Assembly: GCF_002797935.1 (NCBI RefSeq)
Contig: NZ_PGER01000001.1
Location: forward strand, 4,278,001 to 4,342,000
Source of the DNA: Flavobacterium sp. 1
GTDB lineage: Bacteria; Bacteroidota; Bacteroidia; Flavobacteriales; Flavobacteriaceae
DNA length: 64,000 nucleotides
Direction of reading: 5' to 3'
This document shows positions 52,377-62,268 of this stretch, one piece after another. A model generated the notes under the pieces. That model had not been told where the DNA came from. It searched no databases and saw only the letters and a list, made by a program, of their open reading frames with translations. Within the stretch, counting starts at the first letter, position 1; each line of letters starts with the position of its first letter. The position numbers and the translations under genes were made by a program.

Positions 52377-52384
52377 TATATTTG
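52377..52384 (+). promoter_or_regulatory. -7 box for the porZ-like gene
   Basis: TATATTTG, full match to TAnnTTTG, 19 bp before the ATG at 52404. An apparent upstream start at 52371 would lie over this box and is rejected. Confidence 0.55.
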
Positions 52385-52403
52385 TGAACCAATTTGTTGT
52401 TCA

Positions 52404-54698
52404 ATGCAAAAAAGACTTTTATACCTGCTTTTTTTATTCGTGGTTCAAATCACTTTTGCCCAAAGCAATTTGTCTTGGCAGGGATATTTCTCTTATACCC
52501 AAATCAAAGCCGTTTCCGAATCGCCAAAAGCAATTTACGCCGCTTCCGAAAACGCCTTGTTCTCTAAAGATAACAGCACCAACATTATAAAAACTACCAC
52601 AACAGTCGATGGACTTGCTGGCGAAACCATTACCGCATTGTATTACAGCCCAACTTTCAACAAAACGATTGTTGGATATCAAAACGGTTTGTTAACCGTA
52701 ATCAACGAAGCCGATGGATCGATGCTTAGAGTTGTGGATATTATCAATAAAAATTTACCGGCAAACATAAAACGAATCAATAATTTCATGGAGTACAACG
52801 GAATTGTTTATGTCTCCACCGATTTTGGAATCGTTCAATTCAATTTAACCACTTCACAATTTGGCGACACTTATTTTATTGGCGACAATGGTGCCGAAAT
52901 CAAAGTTTCTCAAACAGCAATTCACAGCGGATTTATTTATGCAGCAACATCCAATGGCATTCGAAAAGGAAATATCGCCAATACCAATTTAATAGATTAC
53001 GAACAATGGCAAGTAACCGCAACAGGCAATTGGTTTGGAGTTGCCTCTTTAGGAACTGAATTGTATGCTGTAAATGCAGCGGGCTATATTCATAAATACG
53101 ATTCGGCATCCAATACGTTTAATGGCTTTTTGCAATTATCAGAGGCTACAGCTAATTTTCGATCCACCGCCGATTATTTGATTGTGACAACACCCAATTC
53201 AGTTTTGATTTACAATAAACAAATGGTACTGCAGCGTCAGATAAATAAAGATCAGATTCTGAAGATGAATTCAGCTTTCAGCTGTGCCACTATAATTGAT
53301 GCTGTTATTTTTATGGGGACCACCGAAAACGGATTGATTACGACTTCACTTTCAGGTGCTTCAGCATTTGATAACATAACCCCAATTGGGCCATCCCGAA
53401 ATAATATTTTTGCTCTGCAGGTTACACCAACACAGTTTTGGACAGTCTATGGGGATTATGATAATTTTTATAATCCATATCCATTGGACGATTTGGGAAT
53501 TAGTAAATACACAACAGCTGGATGGTTAAATATTCCTTTTGATGAGGTGCTTGGTGCCAAATCCATGACCCGAATTGCAATCAATCCAGCCAACGAAAAC
53601 GATGTGTATGCGAGTTCTTATTTTTCAGGTTTATTAAAAATACAAAGCGATAGTCCAACTATTTTATACAATCAAAGCAATAGCAGTTTAGAATCTTTAA
53701 CTATTGATCCGCCGAATCCTAATTATATCGATATTAGAATCGGAGGGACGGCCTTTGATAAATCGGGGAATTTATGGATTAACAATTCTAGAGTAGCCAA
53801 TGGTTTGAAAATGCTAAGTTCTGGCGGACAATGGAAGACTTATGCCATGGATAAAATTATAACGACACCTGGCAGTAATGATTTTGGGACTATGGTTATT
53901 GATAAGTATGGGACAAAATGGATGTCAACCAATATAAATGGCGTAATTGGTTTTAACGAAAGCAGTAATACATTCAAAAAAATGACTTTTGGCGCAGATC
54001 AGGGAAATTTGCCAATAAAAGATGTTCGGACTCTTGCCGTGGATACCAAAAATCAGCTTTGGATTGGAACTACAAAAGGATTGAGAGTTTTGTATAATGT
54101 GAACGCCTTTACAACCGAAAGCCAGTTAACAGCCGAAAGTATTATTATTATAGAAGATGGTCTTGCTCAAGAACTGCTTTACGAACAGTTTATAACTGAC
54201 ATCGAAGTAAATGGTGCTAATGAAAAATGGATTGCAACTGCAGATGCCGGCGTATTTTTGGTTTCTTCAAACGGACAAGAAACCAAGTATCATTTTACCA
54301 CAGACAATTCTCCTTTGCCAAGTAATGTGATAAACGACATCAGCATCAATAAGAGTACTGGCGAAGTCTTTATAGCTACTTCCAAAGGTTTGATTTCTTT
54401 CAAGGGAATTGCTACATCGGCTAGCGATAATCTAAATAATGTATATGTGTACCCTAATCCCGTTCGTCCAGAATATGAAGGGACTGTAAAAATAAACGGA
54501 CTGCTCAATAAAGCCAACGTAAAAATTACCGATGTTGCGGGAAATCTAGTATTCGAAGCCACTACTGAGGGCGGAACTTTAGAATGGGACACCACTGCTT
54601 TTGGGAAATACAAAGTGGCATCTGGGGTGTACATGATTTTTGTCTCTGCTCAAGACGGGAGTGAAACCAAGGTTAAGAAAGTGATGATTATAAGGTAG
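52404..54698 (+). CDS. porZ: PorZ-like type IX secretion protein with C-terminal sorting domain
   Basis: A 764-residue exported protein. A signal peptide ending TFAQ is followed by NLSWQGYFSYTQIKAVSESPKAIYAAS, the PorZ propeller start, and many repeats of the two-component-propeller type (TKWMSTN, NQLWIGTTKGLRVL, NEKWIATADAGVFL). The last 85 residues form a type A T9SS C-terminal domain (VYVYPNPVRPEYEGTVKI, ending TKVKKVMIIR). PorZ is a subunit of the surface attachment complex in Porphyromonas. Length also fits PorZ. It lies directly before recO. Confidence 0.85.
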   Translation: MQKRLLYLLFLFVVQITFAQSNLSWQGYFSYTQIKAVSESPKAIYAASENALFSKDNSTNIIKTTTTVDGLAGETITALYYSPTFNKTIVGYQNGLLTVINEADGSMLRVVDIINKNLPANIKRINNFMEYNGIVYVSTDFGIVQFNLTTSQFGDTYFIGDNGAEIKVSQTAIHSGFIYAATSNGIRKGNIANTNLIDYEQWQVTATGNWFGVASLGTELYAVNAAGYIHKYDSASNTFNGFLQLSEATANFRSTADYLIVTTPNSVLIYNKQMVLQRQINKDQILKMNSAFSCATIIDAVIFMGTTENGLITTSLSGASAFDNITPIGPSRNNIFALQVTPTQFWTVYGDYDNFYNPYPLDDLGISKYTTAGWLNIPFDEVLGAKSMTRIAINPANENDVYASSYFSGLLKIQSDSPTILYNQSNSSLESLTIDPPNPNYIDIRIGGTAFDKSGNLWINNSRVANGLKMLSSGGQWKTYAMDKIITTPGSNDFGTMVIDKYGTKWMSTNINGVIGFNESSNTFKKMTFGADQGNLPIKDVRTLAVDTKNQLWIGTTKGLRVLYNVNAFTTESQLTAESIIIIEDGLAQELLYEQFITDIEVNGANEKWIATADAGVFLVSSNGQETKYHFTTDNSPLPSNVINDISINKSTGEVFIATSKGLISFKGIATSASDNLNNVYVYPNPVRPEYEGTVKINGLLNKANVKITDVAGNLVFEATTEGGTLEWDTTAFGKYKVASGVYMIFVSAQDGSETKVKKVMIIR

Positions 54699-54760
54699 TC
54701 GAAAGTTAAAAAGTCAAAAATCTTAAATTCTAAGAAGTCCAATAATCTAACAATCCAATT

Positions 54761-55480
54761 TTGCAAGTCAAAACCAAAGCCATCGTTATATCTGCTTTAA
54801 AATTTCAAGAAAAAAGCTTGATTGTAAAGTGTTTTACTTTATCCAATGGATTGAAGTCGTACTTTGTGCGGGATGCTTTTTCGTCTCGAAAAGCAAGTCA
54901 AAAAATGGCTTATTTTCAGCCTTTGACAATTATCGAGATTGAAGCCGTTCATAAAAACAAAGGAACTTTGGAAAATTTCAAAGAAGTAAAAATATCGTCC
55001 CCTTTTCATTCGATACATTCGGATATTTTCAAAAGCACTATGGTTTTGTTTCTCTCCGAAATTCTGCATCATTCGATACATGAAGAAGAAAAAAACGAAT
55101 CGTTGTTTACTTTTCTAGAAACCGCTTTACATTGGTTAGACCAGCACGATGAAATCTCCAATTTTCATTTAATTTTGATGTTGGAAACTACAAAATACCT
55201 TGGGTTTTATCCAGATACGTCAGATATCGACATGCCTTTTTTCGAAATGATTGAAGGTATTTTCACTCCTTTTCATGCCATTAGTTCACTCACAGAACAT
55301 GAAACGCAATTGTTCAAAAAACTAATTCAGCTGAAATTTGATAACGATCAAAAAACGTTTCATGTCATTGAAAGACAATTGCTCTTGAAAATTTTAATCG
55401 ATTACTACAGTTTTCATCTTGATGGGTTCAAAAGGCCAAAATCGTTGGATGTTTTAAAAGAAGTTTTTCTTGATGTTTAA
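54761..55480 (+). CDS. recO: RecO, recombination mediator
   Basis: A 239-residue RecO, which helps load RecA on SSB-coated DNA. The opening QVKTKAIVISALKFQEKSLIVKCFT is the standard flavobacterial RecO start, and the only suitable start codon in place is TTG at 54761. The OB-fold is at residues 1-80 and the helical part follows. No Cys zinc site is seen. Confidence 0.93.
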   Translation: MQVKTKAIVISALKFQEKSLIVKCFTLSNGLKSYFVRDAFSSRKASQKMAYFQPLTIIEIEAVHKNKGTLENFKEVKISSPFHSIHSDIFKSTMVLFLSEILHHSIHEEEKNESLFTFLETALHWLDQHDEISNFHLILMLETTKYLGFYPDTSDIDMPFFEMIEGIFTPFHAISSLTEHETQLFKKLIQLKFDNDQKTFHVIERQLLLKILIDYYSFHLDGFKRPKSLDVLKEVFLDV

Positions 55481-55523
55481 TTAATAGAGTTACATTTAAA
55501 TATTCGAATACGTTTTCCATTTT

Positions 55524-56345
55524 TCATACTACTAATGATGCAATTGAAAAAAAGTCAATTTTGGATTGTTTAAAGTTTCGAATCCGGTTCATGACTGCGT
55601 TTCCGTTATGAGAACCATCGGAATTGGTATTCCCTTCGATAGTTTCGATTATATCACCATGAATCGCAGTTACAATTCCGGTATGAAACCAATCGTTTGG
55701 CGTTTTTTGAATCAAAAATATATCTGCAGGTTTTACCAGAGCAGGATTTGTTGTGGCTAGCTGATAACGAGTAAGTATTTTTTTTTGAATACCGGTTGTG
55801 CCAACAGTATCACAGTTATAGGTCAACGGCATTAAAGTTTTGAAGTTTTTACCTTGGATAGAAGCCGCTTGATCAATTATAGCTTGTACAAATCCCATGC
55901 ACCAAAACCAGTCGGTTCCTTCATGTCCGTCCATATAACTTCGCACCCATGGACCAGAATTACTTTGATTGTTGATCACAAGTTCAAAAGGATTATTTTT
56001 AAGATGGTTTTTGGCTGTATTCAGAATTAATTCTCTTAAATTACTGCCAGATACGGGACTTTCAAAAGCTTTTTTGAGAGGTGATGTGAGTATATCGAAT
56101 AGTTTTTGATCTACACTTCCAGTTTGGGGCAAGCTGTTGAACTTTTGAAAATTCAGTACTGCTTTCTCAGTTGCGGGACCAAAATCACCATCGATACCCG
56201 TTGCAGTTCCTGAGTTTGTATTTTGCATAGCAAATAAATTAAGCCACGACTGAATTTTTTCAATATCTTTTTTGTTATTATTTACTCCTTTTCTTTGTTG
56301 AGTGGCTTTAATAAGCAGCTCTTTTTGGTAGAATGTTTTTTGCAT
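55524..56345 (-). CDS. Peptidoglycan-binding hydrolase at the eCIS locus
   Basis: A 273-residue protein without a Sec signal. Residues about 25-90 form a peptidoglycan-binding_1 domain (IEKIQSWLNLFA, GIDGDFGPATEKAVLNFQKFNSLPQTG). The C-terminal half looks like a CHAP/NlpC-type Cys peptidase: candidate Cys in DWFWCMGFVQAI near residue 149 and His in DWFHTGIVTAIHGD near residue 217, then IETIEGNTN. At an injection-system locus such an enzyme could aid particle release or act as cargo; this is inference. Confidence 0.78.
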   Translation of the reverse strand: MQKTFYQKELLIKATQQRKGVNNNKKDIEKIQSWLNLFAMQNTNSGTATGIDGDFGPATEKAVLNFQKFNSLPQTGSVDQKLFDILTSPLKKAFESPVSGSNLRELILNTAKNHLKNNPFELVINNQSNSGPWVRSYMDGHEGTDWFWCMGFVQAIIDQAASIQGKNFKTLMPLTYNCDTVGTTGIQKKILTRYQLATTNPALVKPADIFLIQKTPNDWFHTGIVTAIHGDIIETIEGNTNSDGSHNGNAVMNRIRNFKQSKIDFFSIASLVV

Positions 56346-56413
56346 GACTTTATTGTTTTTAAATGTTTTTTCAAATTATCGCCTACAATCTCTTCAATTT
56401 TTTATTCTGTTTT

Positions 56414-57715
<1,302 letters not shown>

Positions 57716-57742
57716 TTACATAATACATTTAACTCTAAAAAA

Positions 57743-59491
57743 TCAGACAAAAACTGTTTTAGTTCTTCTCGGACCAGGGAATCTTACAACAAATGGAACA
57801 TCATAAGCTTCTCTACTGGCTTCTAATCTACTCATTTTTATTGTTGCTAACATTTGTTCTAAAATTGCGCCACAGTCACCTGGACAAAAATCTATAGCAT
57901 CTTTGACTTCAAAATTTAGAAATACTTCTATGGTAACCATTCTACTTCCTAACGGCAATTCTGTTATATTAAAAGAAACATTTCCCCATGTAATTCTCCT
58001 AGAATCGAGACCAGCATCACTACTTCCAATTCCTCCAGCTATGTTCCCTGGAATTGTATAAGCATTAGCAAAATTTGTTGAAAGTTGCTTCTCAGATTCG
58101 CTAATGAAATTTTCAATCCTTTGAGTTACATTTCCATAACCTCGACTAAGTCTGGTTGAAACTAAATCTAAGACATTGTCCACCTCATCAGATATATAAT
58201 TGTTATTACTAAAAGACTCATAAATACTGTTTCCCGCAGTATCGAACACCCTTGGGCTTAAACTGTCTCCTGGTCTTCTTGATAAAAATGACCTCCATAA
58301 ATCACCAACATCAGAACCGAAGTAACCCTCTAATATTGGAATAAAATAAGTTAACAGATAATTTCTAGCATCAATAATCTCAGTAGAAGTAGTATATGGA
58401 GTACAATATGCTGGATCACTACAGTCGTTTGTTCCTGTTGGTATTTCTGGAACTGGAGGTGTCTCTGTTTCTATAACTGGAGGCACTATATTTCCTGATT
58501 GAACAATTAGCACACTTCTATTTAAAGATGCAGAACCTACATTCTGGGGGCCATGACTATACACAATAATATTAAAATGAAATCCCTTTGAAATGGCAAC
58601 ATTTTCAATGATTTCTTTAGCTTTTATTGCTCTTGCACAAGACAAATTAACATTAAAATCAATAGGTCCTTCTTCACTAGATAACCCATGAATTTCAATA
58701 GTATCACCATTATTATAATGTTCGGCACTTATTCTTAAATCACGACCATTATCTCCTGAAAACTCATCACAATTAACATTAAATAAATATTTAAGGCCTT
58801 CTGGTAAATCTACACTTGTTTCGCCAGTACACCCTACTGGTATTCCTATTTCTGAAATTCCACAAGATTTTTGAATAATTTTTCTATTTATCTCATCTCC
58901 TTGCTGTACCGTATGCGTTAACTCATGCGCAAGCAAGTGTCTACCCGATTCTGAGTTCGGATTGTATTTTCCTTCATTAAAATAAACATCATTGCCTACT
59001 GTAAAGGCTTGTGCATTTAGTTCTCGACTCATTTGCACCGCTTGACTTCCCGTGTGTATGCGAACTCCTGAAAAATCAATCCCAAAACGGCTTTCCATGA
59101 ATTTTTTTGTTCCGTTATCCATAGAAGAACCTCCTCCTTTTGAACTATTGATTTGATTTTCTACGTAATCTGATGCATGATTTCCATCTTCAGAATTTGA
59201 TGAACGTTGAATTAAAGGTGTAATATTATCCGCTAAAAGTTTCTTTTGAATTTTCTCTTCTTCTTCGCAATGTGCACATTTTCTTTGTACTAATGAACCT
59301 GAATAAGATACAGTTCCCTGTTGAGATTCCTGCATCCGCATTACTTTATCAGCCATAATATCTGCTTCTACTTCATAAGTGTCATTGGCAGAACCTACAC
59401 TCAGTTTTTTTTGAATGGCAGAACCAAAAAACGGGACATTGGGTTTTGCCGTTTTTGGTTTAGATTCTATATGGATTGGTGAGTGGTTCAT
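57743..59491 (-). CDS. DUF4157 (eCIS core) effector with OmpA-like and unassigned C-terminal domains
   Basis: A 582-residue putative eCIS cargo. The N-terminal module has IQKKLSVGSANDTYEVEADIMADKVMRM, a CAHCEEEEKIQKK Cys motif and DUF4157 (FMESRFGIDFSGVRIHTGSQA, then LLAHELTHTVQQ with HExxH). Residues about 225-330 resemble an OmpA-like fold (IEIHGLSSEEGPIDFN, LSCARAIKAKEIIE, LNRSVLI). The last 220 residues are unassigned and may carry toxic activity. It shares its N-terminal module with two other genes upstream. Confidence 0.85.
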   Translation of the reverse strand: MNHSPIHIESKPKTAKPNVPFFGSAIQKKLSVGSANDTYEVEADIMADKVMRMQESQQGTVSYSGSLVQRKCAHCEEEEKIQKKLLADNITPLIQRSSNSEDGNHASDYVENQINSSKGGGSSMDNGTKKFMESRFGIDFSGVRIHTGSQAVQMSRELNAQAFTVGNDVYFNEGKYNPNSESGRHLLAHELTHTVQQGDEINRKIIQKSCGISEIGIPVGCTGETSVDLPEGLKYLFNVNCDEFSGDNGRDLRISAEHYNNGDTIEIHGLSSEEGPIDFNVNLSCARAIKAKEIIENVAISKGFHFNIIVYSHGPQNVGSASLNRSVLIVQSGNIVPPVIETETPPVPEIPTGTNDCSDPAYCTPYTTSTEIIDARNYLLTYFIPILEGYFGSDVGDLWRSFLSRRPGDSLSPRVFDTAGNSIYESFSNNNYISDEVDNVLDLVSTRLSRGYGNVTQRIENFISESEKQLSTNFANAYTIPGNIAGGIGSSDAGLDSRRITWGNVSFNITELPLGSRMVTIEVFLNFEVKDAIDFCPGDCGAILEQMLATIKMSRLEASREAYDVPFVVRFPGPRRTKTVFV

Positions 59492-59514
59492 TTATTAGCT
59501 TAAATATTTATTTT

Positions 59515-60535
59515 TTATGGACAATTTCCATTTCGAGGATCATTATAAAAATATAGAGTATTACCATTTACAACAGCTGTTCCGCCAGGAGTTAAATTGG
59601 TTGTTCTTTCCCGTATAGGCGGTATAGGTTGACCTCGTCTATATGTAGGTCGACATTGATAAACAAAACCACATTGTTGGGAACCAACGCACATATAATT
59701 CCCACCACCACTTAAATCAGTACCACCACTTGCAGCAACAATATTTGTCCAAGCTGCAATATCCCCGGAGCTGTCGCAGTACTACCATCTACACAATGAC
59801 AGTTTCTTCTTGTACATACAGAACCAATACTTGCTTTTGCATCTGCTAATCCAGGCGGTGAAGAATGGTCACTTAAACTTGTTATTGCCCATGCCCTAAT
59901 TTCTCCATAAGTGCACGAATTACTTTTCTGAATTTTCCTCCCAATTCTACCTCCCTGCTGCACGGTATGTGTCAACTCATGTGCCAACAAATGTTTCCCA
60001 CTATCAGAATTAGGACTATATTTTCCTTCATTAAAATAAATATCATTGCCTACTGTAAATGCCTATGCATTTAGTTCTCTACTCATTTGAACCGCTTGGC
60101 TTCCGGTATGAATTCGAACCCCAGAAAAATCAATACCAAAACGATTTTCCATAAAGTTTTTTGTTCCGTTATCCATAGAAGAACCTTCACCTTTTGAATT
60201 ATTAATTTGACTTTCTACTTGATCTGATGCATGCCCACCATCTTCAGAATTTGGCGAACGTTGAATTAAAGGTCTAATATTATCTGCTAAAGGTTTCTTT
60301 TGAATTTTCTCTTCATGCTCGCAATGAGTACATTTTCTTTGTACCAATGCGCCCATTTGAGATACATTTTGCTGTTGAGGTTCTTGTATTCGCATTACTT
60401 TATCAGCCCATAGCATTTGCTTCTAATTCATAAAAATCATTCGCAGCACCTACATTTATTTTTGAATGGATGCTTAAAAAAAGTACCCTAACTTTTAATC
60501 AGTGAGTGGATTTCTTTAAATTTGTTTGTTTTCAT
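59515..60535 (-). pseudogene. Decayed DUF4157 effector
   Basis: From ATG 60533-60535 the frame is broken near the start, then again by an extra G in GCTATGGGCTGAT where siblings have ATGGCTGAT. Next comes a nonsense TAG replacing the Gln codon of LNAQAFTVG (about 60065), and a lost G in a G4 run (59763-59766). Read through, it contains the Cys-rich linker, DUF4157 with LLAHELTHTVQQ, and a Cys-rich tail (CTYGEIRAWAIT, then GGGNYMCVGSQQCGFVYQC) ending at 59515. Multiple lesions make it dead. Confidence 0.88.
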
Positions 60536-60578
60536 TTTTTTCGTATTAATTAAGAGAACGGGGAAGACTTCAAAATCT

Positions 60579-60959
60579 TTATTTTCTATTTTGAATATAA
60601 TGTAACTTATAAACTGAGATTTTGTTTAATCCCAACCATCTGTCAATCAATTGATAGTTTGGAAGAGAATCATCTTTGTCCACGGGAGCGCCCATTAAAA
60701 AAGCAATATATTCATCTCCAGGCATAATATTAGTTTCTTCTAGTATTGATTCTCCATTATTACCACTTAAAAACTTATATCTGTTTGTTATCAATCTGAT
60801 TTCTTTTTTGGGAATCAAATTTCCTTTAAGTGGGGTTTGAATTTCAGCTTTATAAATATATTGCATTATACCCTCCTCTAAAGAAAATGATAATTCCTCC
60901 AGTAATATAGTAAGTACAACAATTTCTTCAGACTCTTCTATTAACGTATCAAATAACAT
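60579..60959 (-). CDS. Hypothetical protein in the eCIS effector cluster
   Basis: A 126-residue acidic protein without signal or spans. It opens MLFDTLIEESEEIVVLTILLEEL and contains KAEIQTPLKGNLIPKKEIRLITNRY and GDEYIAFLMGAPVDKDDSLPNYQLIDRWLGL. It lies between the intact 408-residue effector and the decayed one. Family unknown; an immunity, chaperone or independent effector role is possible. Confidence 0.6.
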   Translation of the reverse strand: MLFDTLIEESEEIVVLTILLEELSFSLEEGIMQYIYKAEIQTPLKGNLIPKKEIRLITNRYKFLSGNNGESILEETNIMPGDEYIAFLMGAPVDKDDSLPNYQLIDRWLGLNKISVYKLHYIQNRK

Positions 60960-61034
60960 ACTTTTATAGATTTAAAATTAATAGAAAAAACATTTTTATT
61001 TATATATGATTAAGACTTATGAAACCTGTTTGCG

Positions 61035-62261
61035 TTATGGGTCTAAAGATGGTAAGTGTCCTGTACCAATTACACTTCTACTGGCATTTACATCCCAAGT
61101 TCCAGAAACATTTTTAACTATCCATATCATTGAATGCCAGTTAAAGGCTCTTGTGTCATCATAAGTAGTATTGTTAGGTCTTGTAACACGAACAAACTCA
61201 ATAAAATTTCCACTTAGGATTGCTTCTGTTGCAGAAGAATTAGCTATAGGATTTGCGCGGTTGTTAAAACCTGGTGCATCCATTGAATAAATATAAGGAA
61301 GGTAAGGCACTGTAATTTGAGATGTAAGGAATTCATCCCTATTATGAGAGTCATCATCATTACCCGGACCAAGATTTATGGGATTAGTCCAAGCTCCACT
61401 ACTTTTTATCCAAACCTTACCGTGTTTAGTTCTTTTTATATCATATGAATGAGAAGTGTCGTCATTAAGGATAAATGCCTTTAGCTCAATTCCATTCTGA
61501 AATCCACTGGTTATGGAATTAACACCTAAATTTTTGGGACAAAGTCCACAGAGATTATCTGCTGATGTTGAACCAGAAAGTTTTTCTTGCCAAGCATTTA
61601 TACTGGGATCACTACTAGGGCTTCTCTGAATCTTCATCCTTCCGATTGTTCCAGTTTGTTGTACCGTATGCGTCAACTCATGCGCTAATAAATGTTTCCC
61701 ACTATCAGTATTAGGACTGTATTTGCCTTCATTAAAATAAACATCATTGCCCACTGTAAAGGCTTGTGCATTTAATTCACGACTCATTTGAACTGCCTGA
61801 CTGCCCGTGTGTATGCGAACTCCTGAAAAATCAGCCCCAAAGCGGCTTTCCATAAAGTTTTTGGTGCCATGATCCATACTGTTTCCGCCACCCCTTGAAT
61901 TATTGATTTGGTTTTCAATATGGTTTGAAGCTTGAGATTCGCCACTATTTTCTGTTGATGAACGTTGAATCAAAGGCGTGATATTTTCGGCTAAAGGTTT
62001 CTTTTGCAACTTTTCCTCCTGTTCGCAGGCAGTACATTTTCTTTGTACCAATGCGCCCGTATGAGAAACATTTTGTTGTTGAGGTTCCTGCATCCGCATC
62101 ACTTTATTAGCCATTGCATCTGCTTCTACTTCATAAGTGTCATTAGCAGAACCGACACTCAATTTTTTTTGAATGGTTGGTTTAAAAAACGAACTACTTT
62201 TTGCAGTTTTTACTTTTTCTGGTTGTAACGTCATTTTGTCCATAACAATATTCTTTAGCAT
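61035..62261 (-). CDS. DUF4157 (eCIS core) effector with unassigned C-terminal domain
   Basis: A 408-residue putative eCIS cargo. Residues about 30-60 hold IQKKLSVGSANDTYEVEADAM, then the Cys motif CTACEQEEKLQKK, then DUF4157 with FMESRFGADFSGVRIHTGSQA and LLAHELTHTVQQ (residues about 130-210). The remaining 190 residues (CGLCPKN, KRTKHGKVWIKSSGAW, AFNWHSMIWIVKN) are a domain I do not know, distinct from that of the sibling effectors. Start 62261 is used; MDKM at 62243 is an alternative. It lies 8 bp after the tape-measure gene. Confidence 0.85.
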   Translation of the reverse strand: MLKNIVMDKMTLQPEKVKTAKSSSFFKPTIQKKLSVGSANDTYEVEADAMANKVMRMQEPQQQNVSHTGALVQRKCTACEQEEKLQKKPLAENITPLIQRSSTENSGESQASNHIENQINNSRGGGNSMDHGTKNFMESRFGADFSGVRIHTGSQAVQMSRELNAQAFTVGNDVYFNEGKYSPNTDSGKHLLAHELTHTVQQTGTIGRMKIQRSPSSDPSINAWQEKLSGSTSADNLCGLCPKNLGVNSITSGFQNGIELKAFILNDDTSHSYDIKRTKHGKVWIKSSGAWTNPINLGPGNDDDSHNRDEFLTSQITVPYLPYIYSMDAPGFNNRANPIANSSATEAILSGNFIEFVRVTRPNNTTYDDTRAFNWHSMIWIVKNVSGTWDVNASRSVIGTGHLPSLDP

Positions 62262-62268
62262 TAAATAA

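Noticed and set aside
55560..55600. GTTTCGAATCC-like string considered as a tRNA T-arm
   Set aside because: No matching acceptor stem, D-arm or anticodon arm around it; it lies in the peptidoglycan-hydrolase gene.
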